A stretch of DNA of 64,000 nt from Isoetes taiwanensis. Its lineage: Eukaryota > Streptophyta > Lycopodiopsida > Isoetales > Isoetaceae. A program made the translations under genes and the position numbers. The notes under the pieces are model-generated. The model made no database searches. It was not told the origin of the DNA and saw nothing but the letters and a program-made list of their open reading frames with translations. Positions 23,162-34,299 of this stretch are shown piece by piece (position 1 is the first letter of the stretch; each line of letters starts with the position of its first letter). The stretch lies in assembly GCA_021234155.1 (NCBI GenBank), contig JAJEKV010000036.1:6719079-6783078 (forward strand), given 5' to 3'.

Positions 23162-23198
23162 TGCATCACGACTAGTAATGATTCTTCACGTAGCAATA

Positions 23199-23513
23199 TC
23201 AACATAGGCGAGACAACCAGAAACTCGCAAATTCCCCACTATTGTCGGTACGTAATCGCTTGATCACTTTGCCAATTTGAGTCTCCACCGTATTCTTAAA
23301 CACTTGGAATTTGGTGAAAACCTGGGACTTTGTAGAGATAAAATATACAAAAACTGTACGGGAAAAATCATCTACAAACAAAATGAAATGTCGTGCACCA
23401 CTCAAAGCACAAGGTAGTAGGCCACATATGCCAGCATGCACAAGCTCAAACTGAGCAAGCAAATCAAACTGAGCAACAAATGCTAGCAATACTCTCAAGC
23501 TTCCATACGCCAA
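23199..23513 (-). pseudogene. scrambled copia RT-integrase fragment, unit 1
   Basis: A 104-codon frame begins with an RT phrase (SLRVLLAFVAQFDLL) and continues directly into integrase sequence: FELVHAGICGLLPC, HFILFVDDFSRTVFVYF, then KVIKRLRTDNSGEF. In normal copia pol the integrase precedes the RT, so the order is reversed here, apparently joined at the similar QFDLL/QFELV words. Two integrase catalytic aspartates (VHAxICG region D lost; RTDN present) can be traced; the glutamate is absent. Confidence 0.85.
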
Positions 23514-23937
23514 TTTCTGGCTTGTAATGAAGACATAGCCTCTTTCACCATAACCGGATCTGCACTAGTAGCTAAAGCTTCATGATATTTCAAGATCTGT
23601 CTGGTGGGCTTCCATTGCCTTCATATCGGAGTCACATCTAGTAGACCATCATGATCCTCATCAGTGCCATCATACAAATCAAACTCCTGTACAAAATCAT
23701 CTTCCACTTCAGGATTTACAAGCTCATTCCCAACATGAGGATGTAAAGATGAACAACTTGAAGATGAGGAGGTCTATTATCCACATTAGGATTTAGCGAC
23801 TTTTGTTCCATATTAGGTAGCATACATTGAGCAACATTGATTATCATATGATTATGACACTCATCAACACTATTTTGCTGAGGGGTATGTATAAGCTCCC
23901 AAAGCTAAATTGCACATTTGCCTTTCGCATTGAAAGG

Positions 23938-24075
23938 AAGGCGATGTTACTTCCCAACAGCACATGCCTCACACGTTGCTTGAAGGCGATGTTGCTTCCC
24001 AACAGCACATGCCTCACACGTTGCTTTCCAACAGCACACACTGCACATGTTGCTTCCCAATAGCACATGCCTCAT
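23938..24075. repeat. 45-bp minisatellite in copia unit 1
   Basis: AAGGCGATGTTRCTTCCCAA begins two 45-bp copies (23938, 23983), followed by shortened copies to about 24075. The same array lies in unit 2 (about 26752-26885), and a diverged version is in the related element near 50418-50480. Confidence 0.8.
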
Positions 24076-24669
24076 ATACATCCATTGATGCAGTACTTCT
24101 CAATGATAGACCATCAACAGTTCTATCAGAGGTCATAATAACATATCCACGTATATCTATTGATGCAATACTACTCAATGATAGACCATCATCATTCTAT
24201 CAAAGATTATAGAATGCTAGATCAACAATTGCAGTTTATAGCATTTACATCCACTAATACAGATATCTGGCATGATCGTCCAGGCATAGATCAAATGAAG
24301 TTTCCAATATTAATACTTCATGTAACACTTAATTAAATCATCAAGCGTGTGCAACATGACAATGTGCATCATATAATACCATTTCAATCATCATGAAATA
24401 TCTTCAAGCACTTGCAATGCTAAATATCCTATTGATAGGTTTAATACGCATGTTATGCAAGTTTTTATCAATCAAAAGCATGATTCCAATGCATCTATAA
24501 TGTAACCCATTTCAAAATGCAATTGTAATTACTTGAATTTTTGTTAGACCACTACTATGATCCTCTAACGTTTTATTTTAGAACCTTACTAGTAAGCACA
24601 CTTTAGTCAGATCACATCAGTAAGCAGTATAAAGTCATAAAGACTTAAAAGGAAAGACTAGACAAAAGT

Positions 24670-24734
24670 GGAGTTTCAACCGAAACTCGAACCTAGGTCT
24701 CTGGGGCAACGGCCTATACACTTAACCAATGGAT
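24670..24734 (-). other. tRNA-like sequence in copia unit 1
   Basis: On the minus strand (element sense) TTGGTTAAGTGTATAGG resembles a pol III A box and GGTTCGAGTTTC a B box, about 35 nt apart, as in a tRNA. Acceptor pairing is poor and no CCA is present, so it is tRNA-derived rather than a working tRNA gene. Confidence 0.55.
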
Positions 24735-25353
24735 TTTAAAAACAAATGACGAAATATAAATAAAGAACGATGTAAATAGTTTTACAAAAGTAACAGAAGC
24801 TTATAACTGCACTGGGCAGACCGGATTCAGCAAATACAACCGAGACTATCAGAGAAGGGCCGGAACAGGCTGGAATCAACAAGACTTAAGCCGTTTTTAA
24901 GGCATAACCGTTTGCATGACATATAGGAGCAGGATTCCGGAACCATTTGGTCTGGACAAGGATTTGCAGCCGCCATAACAGCTTCAAGAACTTTCTGGAA
25001 GAAAAGGGGAACAAGCTAAAACAAACTGAGAATGGATTAAGAGCGATTTTAAGACATTAAACAGGAGATTGGTCTTGAAGAACCCGCTGGCTGCATAGAC
25101 AGCAAACCATGGCAGACTTGAACAACCGGATACATTCTATGGTTTAGCAACAACAAAACACAGCAATCTAGCATTTGCGGCCAAGCCTTCACCGATTGCA
25201 TAGAATTCGGCTCCAGTTACCTGGGTCTAGATAAACTAAAAAGAAAGCACAACAACGAACTAACTGATAAACGTGGATGTCTTTCTACTATGACAGATTC
25301 GCAAAATCTAAAACTTACAGAGTAGGCTACTTTGATCTAACGCTGTGATACCA

Positions 25354-25552
25354 TGTTAAACTTACTAGTTTTACTAAGAAAACATATAAAGAGAGGAAAG
25401 CACCACAATACAAGACACGTTTATTGAATAATAGATGTTACAATATATAGGCACCATAAAGGTCCAAATATGGAAAAAGGTGAAAGCTATAAGGAGCTCT
25501 CGTCGCCTTTTTATAAAGGCACGCTGCCTTAATATAGGCAGCTATGCTAACA
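25354..25552 (-). repeat. copia LTR 2 (shared middle LTR)
   Basis: 199 bp; serves as 5' LTR for unit 1 and 3' LTR for unit 2. It is not flanked by target duplications. Confidence 0.92.
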
Positions 25553-25725
25553 ACCCACCTGCGACTTTAGCCTTTCACCAAATAAGATATAGAAAATATC
25601 GTGTCCAAGGATGAAGACCAAATATTGCAACCCACAACTCATAGATAATCTGGTCTCGCACTCGGATGAAAAAAACCTTTGGTGGTCACAAAGGAAAAAA
25701 TCCGAGTGCTACAATTTTCTAATAT

Positions 25726-25944
25726 CTATTCTTGCGATTTGGTAATAAACCTAAATGCAGAAGAGAATATTCTCTTGATAGCCAAAATTGTGTCACCCAC
25801 ATAAAGTGCAATCACCATAAAATTTCCTTGAGACCCAATATCCACATTAGGAATTAGGCTATCAAGTATCTCAGAATCGCTAAGAACAAGATTATAGTCA
25901 TGACGATGAGTGACCATGTCAGTCATAGTAGACTCATCAAACAC
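25726..25944 (-). pseudogene. copia RT fragment with YVGD box, unit 2
   Basis: Encodes the same 72-residue peptide as 22943-23161, with a silent change in the DNA near 25807. Keeps the aspartate-to-glycine change. Confidence 0.8.
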
Positions 25945-25981
25945 TGCATCACGACTAGTAATGATTCTTCACGTAGCAATA

Positions 25982-26296
25982 TCAACATAGGCGAGACAAC
26001 CAGAAACTCGCAAATTCCCCACTATTGTCGGTACGTAATCGCTTGATCACTTTGCCAATTTGAGTCTCCACCGTATTCTTAAACACTTGGAATTTGGTGA
26101 AAACCTGGGACTTTGTAGAGATAAAATATACAAAAACTGTACGGGAAAAATCATCTACAAACAAAATGAAATGTCGTGCACCACTCAAAGCACAAGGTAG
26201 TAGGCCACATATGCCAGCATGCACAAGCTCAAACTGAGCAAGCAAATCAAACTGAGCAACAAATGCTAGCAATACTCTCAAGCTTCCATACGCCAA
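25982..26296 (-). pseudogene. scrambled copia RT-integrase fragment, unit 2
   Basis: Identical in translation to 23199-23513, so the RT-before-integrase arrangement existed before the two units were joined. Confidence 0.85.
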
Positions 26297-27437
26297 TTTC
26301 TGGCTTGTAACGAAGACATAGCCTCTTTCACCATAACCGGATCTGCAATAGTACCTAAAGCTTCATGATATTTCAAGATCTGTCTGGTGGGCTTCCATTA
26401 CCTTCATATCGGAGTCACATCTAGTAGACCATCATGATCCTCATCAGTGCCATCATACAAATCAAACTCCTGTACAAAATCATCTTCCACTTCAGGATTT
26501 ACAAGCTCATTCCCAACATGAGAATGTAAAGATGAACAACTTGAAGATGAGGAGGTCTATTATCCACATTAGGATTTAGCGACTTTTGTTCCATATTAGG
26601 CAGCATACATTGATTATCGACTTTTGTTCCATATTAGGCAGCATACATTGATTATCATATGATTCTGACACTCATCAACACTATTTTGCTGAGGGGTATA
26701 TACAAGCTCCCAAAGCTAAATCGCACATTTGCCTTTCGCATTGAAAGGAAGGCGATGTTGCTTCCCAACAGCACATGCCTCACACGTTGCTTGAAGGCGA
26801 TGTTGCTTCCCAACAGCACATGTCTCACACGTTGCTTTCCAACAGCACACACTGCACATGTTGCTTCCCAATAGCACATGCCTCATATACATCTATTGAT
26901 GCAGTACTTCTCAATGATAACCATCAACAGTTCTATCAGAAGTCATAATAACATATCCACATACATCTATTGATGCAATACTACTCAATGATAGACCATC
27001 ATCATTCTATCAAAGATTATAGAATGCTAGACCATCAACAATTGCAGTTTATAGCATAATTTACACCCACTAATACAGATATCTGGCATAATCGTCCAGG
27101 CATAGCTCAAATGAAGTTTCCAATATTAGTACTTCATGTAACACTTAATTAAATCATCAAGCGTGTGCAACATTGCAATGTGCATCATATAATACCATTT
27201 CAATCATCATGAAATACCTTCAAGCACGTGCAATGCTAAATATCCTATTGATTCCAATGCATCTATAATGTAACCCATTTCAAAATGCAATTGTAATTAC
27301 TTGAATTTTTGTTAGACCACTACTATGATCCTCTAACGTTTTATTTTAGAACCTTACTAGTAAGCACACTTTAGTCAGATCACATCAGTAAGCAGTATAA
27401 AGTCATAAAGACTTAAAAGGAAAGACTAGACAAAAGT

Positions 27438-27502
27438 GGAGTTTCAACCGAAACTCGAACCTAGGTCTCTGGGGCAACGGCCTATACACTTAACCAATGG
27501 AT
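27438..27502 (-). other. tRNA-like sequence in copia unit 2
   Basis: Second copy of the A-box/B-box sequence described at 24670-24734; unchanged in the two boxes. Confidence 0.55.
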
Positions 27503-28121
27503 TTTAAAAACAAATGACGAAATATAAATAAAGAACGATGTAAATAGTTTTACAAAAGTAACAGAAGCTTATAACTGCACTGGGCAGACCGGATTCAGCA
27601 AATACAACCGAGACTATCAGAGAAGGGCCGGAACAGGCTGGAATCAACAAGACTCAAGCCGTTTTTAAGGCATAACCGTTTGCATGACATATAGGAGCAG
27701 GATTCCGGAACCATTTGGTCTGGACAAGGATTTGCAGCCGCCATAACAGCTTCAAGAACTTTCTGGAAGAAAAGGGGAACAAGCTAAAACAAACTGAGAA
27801 TGGATTAAGAGCGATTTTAAGACATTAAACAGGAGATTGGTCTTGAAGAACCCGCTGGCTGCATAGACAGCAAACCATGGCAGACTTGAACAACCGGATA
27901 CATTCTATGGTTTAGCAACAACAAAACACAGCAATCTAGCATTTGCGGCCAAGCCTTCACCGATTGCATAGAATTCGGCTCCAGTTACCTGGGTCTAGAT
28001 AAACTAAAAAGAAAGCACAACAACGAACTAACTGATAAACGTGGATGTCTTTCTACTATGACAGATTCGCAAAATCTAAAACTTACAGAGTAGGCTACTT
28101 TGATCTAACGCTGTGATACCA

Positions 28122-28320
28122 TGTTAAACTTACTAGTTTTACTAAGAAAACATATAAAGAGAGGAAAGCACCACAATACAAGACACGTTTATTGAATAAT
28201 AGATGTTACAATATATAGGCACCATAAAGGTCCAAATATGGAAAAAGGTGAAAGCTATAAGGAGCTCTCGTCGCCTTTTTATAAAGGCACGCTGCCTTAA
28301 TATAGGCAGCTATGCTAACA
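28122..28320 (-). repeat. copia LTR 3 (5' LTR in element orientation)
   Basis: 199 bp, TGTT...AACA. Followed on the element strand by the TGGTATCACAGC primer site at plus 28110-28121. Confidence 0.92.
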
Positions 28321-28325
28321 CCGCC

Positions 28326-29130
28326 ACAATCGTAAACAAAAACGGCGCCAAAGGGCACCCCTGACGGACCCCTCTGCCTAAGGAGAAAAAGGCGGAGGGT
28401 TCACCCTGGCACACCACCGTAGCCCGTGCTGACCTATGCAGCTTCATGACTGTCTCTGTAAAGCGTGGATCACAGCCCAACGCTAACATCATGGTAGACA
28501 AGAACTCCCAACGGACACTATCGTAAGCTTTGGCAAAGTAAAGCTTAAGATAGGCAATGCCTTGACCTGTTCTTCTGGCCCAATAAAGGCCCTCATAAGC
28601 TGCGGCAACATTAGTCAAAATGTTCCTCCCAGGGACAAACCCAGACTGCACCTTACTAATGGAAGAAGTCAACACCGGCTTCAACTTCTCTGCCAGGGCT
28701 TTCGCAATAATCTTATACACAGAGGACAACAAGGAGATAGGCCTCCAATCATTAATAGTAGAAGGCTGCTTAACCTTAGGAATCAAGGAAATGCATGCGG
28801 TATTCAAGATCCTATCCATTTGAGAAGACTGCAGCAACTCAAGATACACCTGGTATACTGACTCACCAGCCCACTCCCAATAAGTCTGAAAGAACTCCAC
28901 AGGGATGCCATCCAGCCCAGGACATTTATCCTTGGCCATGCACATACATGCCGCCGCTAAATCCTCTCTGGAGAGCTCCTGCTCCATAGATGGCTTAACA
29001 ACCCCCAAAACAAGCTCCTGCATCTTCTGCTCATAGGGAAGAGTGCGCTGTGCGAAAAAACCTGAGAAATGGGCATGCATATACCTCTGCAAATCAGCGG
29101 GATCCTCCAAGTCCGGCTATCAGGCAAAGC
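28326..29130 (-). pseudogene. LINE reverse transcriptase, N-terminal half
   Basis: A long open minus-strand frame carries the ordered LINE RT motifs: KDKCPGLDGIPVEFFQTYW, then NDWRPISLLSSVYKIIAKAL, QSGFVPGRNILTN, LYFAKAYDSVRWEF (an altered F-D-x-x-K-A-F-D motif, as the first aspartate reads Y) and RGVRQGCPLAP. The frame then runs into the copia LTR. Its remaining part with the FADD box is at 22198-22565. Up to the insertion point the frame is open for about 260 codons, unusually well preserved for this window. Confidence 0.9.
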
Positions 29131-29329
29131 AAGGGACGCCATAGATGCTGCATATCGCCGCTGCCTCTTTCAACCAGGTAAGGGCCGCCTTCACACGTGC
29201 CTCCCGCACTTTAACCTGCTCCAGAGCAACAATACACTACAATACTGCATTCTCCCTAATGCCATCAGAAGGTTGCGCCCGAATCCTCTCCAACTCCTGA
29301 TAGAGACCATGCAACTCCTGCCGCTCCTG

Positions 29330-30230
29330 TTGCACACGCTACCTACCAAAGACCTTGGCAAAACGCTTCACCCTGGCCGACACAGTCACCATACCAGACA
29401 TACCCTTCAGAGATGAAAAGGTATCAAGCCACAACTCCTGGCACTGGGCCGAGAAATCCGCATCAGCTAGAAGCCGGGTGTTCAAACGGAACACCGTCCT
29501 AGAGGGCCGAGAGGCAACTGCACCCTGACTGGACAAAACCTGAGGGTAATGATCAAAAATGGAGGTAGACAGAATGTTACTCCGGCGCAAAGAGGTCACA
29601 CCATCCAGTGCACATGGGGAGGCATAACACCAATCATGCCTAGCATACGCCCAGCCCGCACCAATCTGCCTATTACAATAGGTGAAAGACAAGTCCCCAG
29701 GGACCTCAACCAAGGCCAAATCCTGCAACAAACGAGACCACTGGTCCCTCTCAAACCCATGCACAATCTGGGTTCCAGAACCAGAGCGATCCTCTACTCG
29801 CTCTACCATATTGAAGTCCTCTAACAACAACCAAGCGACCTGCAACCCACCGAGGGCTCGCAACTTATTCCGAACTGTTGCCCATAAAGCACCCCGCTGA
29901 GAAGGCTGATTAGGGGCATAAACATTAACAATCCCCCACTCTAATTATTGCCCACCGACTAAACCTGTCTGCTGCAGAGTACGTGACCTGCACATCCATC
30001 CTCCAAGCAATAAGAGTACCCCCACTAGTCCGCCCAGAAGAAGAAGCAATAGAGGCAAACTGCCTACCAACCATATTCATGAGCCTAGACATATCACCCC
30101 TGTGACACTTATGCTCCTGAATGCAAACAATATCAGGACGCAACTGCCGAAGTGCCAAAGAAACACGGGCCCTCTTACTACTAGAGGACCGCACCCCCCG
30201 CACATTCCAACTAAGGATCGACCTATTCAT
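29330..30230 (-). pseudogene. LINE apurinic-type endonuclease domain
   Basis: Starts at ATG 30230 with SILSWNVRGVRSSSSKRARV and DIVCIQEHK, the N-terminal endonuclease motifs with the catalytic glutamate. The frame stops at 29925. In the next frame come NVYAPN and LLEDFNMVERVEDRSGS (the usual G-D-F-N site) and FDHYPQVL (the usual S-D-H site, here F-D-H). The break lies at a run of five G near 29940, consistent with a one-base insertion. This domain nicks target DNA to prime reverse transcription. Confidence 0.85.
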
Positions 30231-32124
30231 CCCGGAGGAGAAGTGTCCAGCCCCACATGCCTACCCACCAGGCCATCAGCCCACTCCACAGAGTCATCAT
30301 CTAGAGCCAGAGGATTAATCACAGCAATGTGACCCACAGCCGCTCTATGTGAGATTCCAGGCACCTCCATAGAGTCATGGGCCACACTAGTCTCTACCTC
30401 CAACTGGGCTGCTCCAGCCACCTCATGCTCAGCACATACCGCTACCGGGACATCCCCACCAGGATCACCAGCCCCTCCCACAGCCCTGTCCTCGGACCTA
30501 GCCACAACCAAATCATCTGAGCCCTCCCCTGAGCCACCACGTCCCCTAGCCCCGCCATCCAATGGGCGGCCAGCAGCAAGCCTGCCCCGGCCTCGTCTCA
30601 CACCACCTCTCCCAACCACACCACCTCGTCCAACTCCACTCACTGCACAACGGAGTCCTCTGTCTGTTGCCTCAGGAACAGAGGAATCCCGGGCCCCTGC
30701 ATAAGCACCCGCAACCCCTACCACATCACAAGCACTAGCAGGATCATCAACATGGTCAGATGGTAGCACAATAGATGGAAACATCCGCCGGATCTCAGAG
30801 CCATTCAAAAGCTTCAATCGGAAGAGAAAATGTCAGGGACCACTACGCACCGGAAGAGAAGTGGGCACAGTCGCAGCAGGCCGAGCAACACGCATCTTGG
30901 GGACCGCACAATAGAATGAGCCAAATATACACCCGTGCCATTAGCCACGTAAACCAAGAAATCAGGCACCATCGGATCGGGAGAAAGACCCGAATCTGAA
31001 CCAACACGGGATTTTAACCGCTGTCAAAGAACTGGTGGACATTGCCGGAGTATAATAATCGATACAACACATAAGATTCACCCAAAGTATCCACCCCCTG
31101 ACTAACCAATTGCCGCACGGAAGACTCAGCCTCAAACATGATTATGAAGAAATTATTTGGTAGGAATTTCAGAGATCGATACACGGGCAAACCAATCCGC
31201 CTCGATGTCCGGACAAGCCAAGAGCTAAACCTCCTCGTGTCCAATATGTAACCCGTGAAGTAGCCCAATACCGCAAAATGAAACTAGATTCTCAATGGTC
31301 CGAACATGTCCGGTATGATCAATATCTATCCATGGAGTATCTCGAAGAGTCACTCAGCAGTCAACAGAGTGATGATCCTCCACAAATTTGAGCCTCTTGA
31401 ACACGGGCAGTCCTACACTCCCGAGCCTTGCGCTTTGATCCAATCTGAAAACCCCTACCGAAAGTGATGCGAAAGCAATGTGTCATTGCTCCGCCAAGCC
31501 GGGCGCGCAAAAGTTGGGGCTGCCGCCCTGGCATCCTGAGAGGTATCCAGGGGCACCCCATGACGCACATCAGCTACATGCACCCTAGAAGAGGGCGCAT
31601 CACCAGCAAGTGATCCCTTCCCAAGCACAGGGAAAGAGGGCATCACAGATCCAGTTTCCAAAGGGGGCATGCTTGATGGGGTCTCAGAATTATATTGAAA
31701 GGAAGAGCAATCCACATACCTCTCAACCGAAGGGGATTCCAAGAGCTCCCTCATCTCTGCCACTAATTGCATGCCACTTCCTACACTTCATGCATGCCGA
31801 GACCCGCGCCCTTCCCCTTTACTGGAGGATTCTTCCTCCTCGCCATCTCCCTTGGCTTCAGCCCCAAGCCATGAGGCTCAATCGATCCCCCATCAGCCTG
31901 TCTGGCAGGAGCCATGACATCCGAACCAGTCCGGAAATCAGCTGTTTGCGGCAACAAACCACATGCAAAATAGCTGATACTATACACCTCCGGAAAGAGC
32001 TCGGAACAAGCTTTCCAACGAGCCTAAGCACGCCGAAATCTGACACCAGATAAGAGAGATATCGCCGATCAAAGTTTCGCCGTCAGAACCCCAACTGCCC
32101 AATTCGACCGCCTTCCATCTCTCC
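30231..32124 (-). pseudogene. LINE 5' region and ORF1 relic
   Basis: GC-rich sequence upstream of the endonuclease. The best ORF1 block is 31014-31220: RTSRRIGLPVYRSLKFLPNN then FFIIMFEAESSVRQLVSQG. This resembles the DUF4283 RNA-binding region of plant LINE ORF1 proteins. Another open block (31455-31772) is Ser/Pro-rich. Stops and frame changes separate these, so ORF1 is non-functional. The position between the element's 5' end and ORF2 supports the call more than the residues do. Confidence 0.55.
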
Positions 32125-32139
32125 TTAGATTGTATTGTT
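32125..32139. repeat. LINE target-site duplication, right
   Basis: TTAGATTGTATTGTT, exact match to 20767-20781. Confidence 0.9.
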
Positions 32140-33738
32140 CTTACTGTGCATTTCACACTTTAACCATCAATGGACCAACATCCTTATTATAAACCATCTC
32201 CTTCAAGACATTGCTTTGTTGTAGTACTGTCAAGTTATCAATTGTACGGTGTGAACGAAATCATATATGGTCTATGAAGCTGCTCAAGAATAACTTAAAA
32301 GATTCACATTGAAATTCCTAGCAAAGTGCTACGTAAACTTTATCTTGGTTGAGTACAAGTTATCAAGAGAAAAGTGTATTCATAATAAATTGTTAGCTTA
32401 AATACGATTTCGGTAAGAATTTATAACAAAGCTAAATGTATTTCGAGTTAAAATATGAACAAGAGAACCTAAAAACAAAGAAAACTTATCCATAATAAAA
32501 TGTACGGCTCATATATGAAAGTGGCAAGAAACAATGAGTTGCTTACAACACAAGGATAACATACTTACCGCCATTAGGTGATAATCTTGGGCCTACAACT
32601 CCTCCATAGAGGACAGAAAAGAGCATTCATCATCCATTGCAAGTCATCATTCTGATACTTAGACTAATGATTGACCAACCACTATAGTAGATGCGAAACA
32701 AGGCATGTCCAAATGCGGACACATAATGCATATCTGAATCATCACCTATGATGAACTTGATACTATAAACTTTGACTTATGGAAAGCAGATGCACACACA
32801 CACACACACTATATGATAAACTTGATTAAGTGAACTTCGACTTGTGGAAAGTAGAATTTGCAAAAGGATAAGGCAATATTTGTAAGGTTTAGGCGAAGGA
32901 GGAATAGAGGGCTAGAATCATGGATGACGGATCTAGAAGCCTTAGAATATACAAGTGGGAACAAATAACATGATCTAAACATGACGTTTGGAAGGGTTCA
33001 AGGTCTTGGTCTAATTATCAAATCTATGTCATAGATGCAAACATGACGCCAAGATCCTCTTCTTCCTTCCATTCAAACTATTGACCCTTTCTTATGCCCA
33101 AAAACACAAAATATCCATACAAAGTATAATTTCATAAAAACTAGTGGCCCTTTCTTGCAAAGTAATTCTCAAATATATTTCATTTCACACGTCTATATAA
33201 AACAATTATTGGCAAGGCACCATCTTCCTTTACTTTTTAAAACCCTTGCTGGGTCAACCACTTGGATATGAATATCGAACTTTGTTATGACAAAAAAAAC
33301 AAAAAAACAAAAACATTGGATGATCTCACCATTTTTTAGTATCTCAGGTTTCAAGATAACCTCCTATTCTTGGCATGCTTCTGACTCAAATCTTTATACA
33401 AACAAATCCAATGCCTGATTCACACATACCTTCAGGATTGTGAAATGCTGCTATATAGTATATACAAACAAATTCATTCTGGCTTGTTCAGACATAACTT
33501 CAAGATTGGATTGATTTCAATCCTGTGCAAATTCAAACCTGTACATCCATTAATTCTAGTTTATAGAATGAATGGAAGTCTTCAAACAGCAAATTGTATT
33601 CATTCTTCTAGGTTTAGCCTTCAAATTCAAGCCACTGCATCTATGTATAAGAACTCACAGACTGAATTTGAAGCCTTCGAGTAGCAAATTCTAATGAATC
33701 TGTTGAATGAGAGCTTATATTTTACAGAGACTAAAAAT
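32140..33738. other. intergenic region downstream of the ATL gene
   Basis: AT-rich, no gene recognised. Contains a (CA)n run at about 32792-32807 and A-rich patches near 33290. The 3' end of the ATL transcript probably lies in 33400-33738, but no clear polyadenylation signal was singled out. Confidence 0.4.
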
Positions 33739-34299
33739 TCAAGCCTGACTTGGTAGATTTGCTGAAGAAATTTCTTCCACTGGCATTGCAATAATAACAT
33801 CACCATTTTCTTCGGAAATATTGTCTTCAACAAGACTAGTTCTACAAATAGGGCATGAAGTATGAGAATATAACCACATGTCAATGCATTCAGGATGAAA
33901 TCCATGTTTGCAAGAAGGCAGGAGTTTGATTTTTTCTTCAGTCTGCAAAAAATCCCCCAAACAGACCGCACAGCAATCTGAAGCTACTCTGTTTCCGCCC
34001 CTTGTTCTAAGCAGAGCAGAGTATGACAGAATTGGTAGCCGATCCATGTCTTCCTTCCCTAATCCATGGCAAGAATTTTTCACAGATAAATTATTTCTGA
34101 CAGACCTGCTTCGCCTTACTCCCTCTGATCCGCCACAATCTTTGCATATCAAAAACCTAAGAAGGATCAAAATCGCCAGCATGAAACAGCTTATTACCAC
34201 CGCAATAACTATTGTCAAATTTGCATTTCCTGACAAATGGAAATGAAGCCCATAATGTTTAGAGGATTCCCCTGAATCGGACGATGCATCTGACCCCAT
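33739..34299 (-). CDS. ATL-type RING-H2 E3 ubiquitin ligase
   Basis: Intact single-exon frame of 186 residues. A short Ser-rich N-terminus is followed by one membrane segment (about residues 28-52, LTIVIAVVISCFMLAILILL), a GLD-like motif (residues 79-94, GLGKEDMDRLPILSYS) and a RING-H2 finger. The zinc ligands are C110, C113, C130, H132, H135, C138, C149 and C152, with the family tryptophan at W142 and proline at P150. The gap between the second and third ligands is 16 residues, one more than is common. This layout, without introns, is that of Arabidopsis ATL proteins, membrane-anchored ligases that transfer ubiquitin from E2 enzymes, often in defence or hormone responses. The target is unknown. 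A TATA-like TTAAATA lies upstream on the same strand near 34515. This is one of two intact genes in the window. Confidence 0.93.
   Translation of the reverse strand: MGSDASSDSGESSKHYGLHFHLSGNANLTIVIAVVISCFMLAILILLRFLICKDCGGSEGVRRSRSVRNNLSVKNSCHGLGKEDMDRLPILSYSALLRTRGGNRVASDCCAVCLGDFLQTEEKIKLLPSCKHGFHPECIDMWLYSHTSCPICRTSLVEDNISEENGDVIIAMPVEEISSANLPSQA

Larger units (their letters stand above)
22571..28320 (-). mobile_element. copia-derived array: three LTRs, two internal units
   Basis: Three almost identical 199-bp LTRs (22571-22769, 25354-25552, 28122-28320) enclose two internal units of 2584 and 2569 bp that are nearly identical to each other. The element strand is minus. A primer site TGGTATCACAGC follows the LTR in element orientation (plus 28110-28121 and 25342-25353), matching initiator tRNA-Met use by Ty1/copia. 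A purine run (GCAGGTGGGT) precedes the 3' LTR. One CCGCC duplication flanks the whole array, so it behaves as one insertion. Coding capacity is reduced to fragments of integrase and reverse transcriptase, with no gag, so the family is non-autonomous. Confidence 0.92.
20782..32124 (-). mobile_element. full-length L1-type LINE, minus strand
   Basis: The element reads on the minus strand from 32124 (5' end, GGAGAGATGGAAGGCGG) to a short poly(A) whose complement starts at 20782. A perfect 15-bp target duplication (20767-20781, 32125-32139) fixes both ends. Removing the inserted copia array and its duplicated 5 bp leaves about 5.6 kb, a normal full length. Order along the minus strand is ORF1 region, apurinic-type endonuclease, reverse transcriptase, C-terminal region. 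Frameshifts disable it. The high GC of this segment contrasts with its AT-rich surroundings and marks a relatively young insertion. Confidence 0.9.

Noticed and set aside
23844-24068. Frames on both strands with repeated RVRHVLLGSN units
   Set aside because: Produced by the 45-bp minisatellite, whose length is a multiple of three, so both strands stay open by chance.
30227-30817. 196-codon minus-strand frame rich in Gly and Arg
   Set aside because: It lies over the GC-rich LINE 5' region and overlaps several other frames; composition reflects GC content, and no motif supports it.
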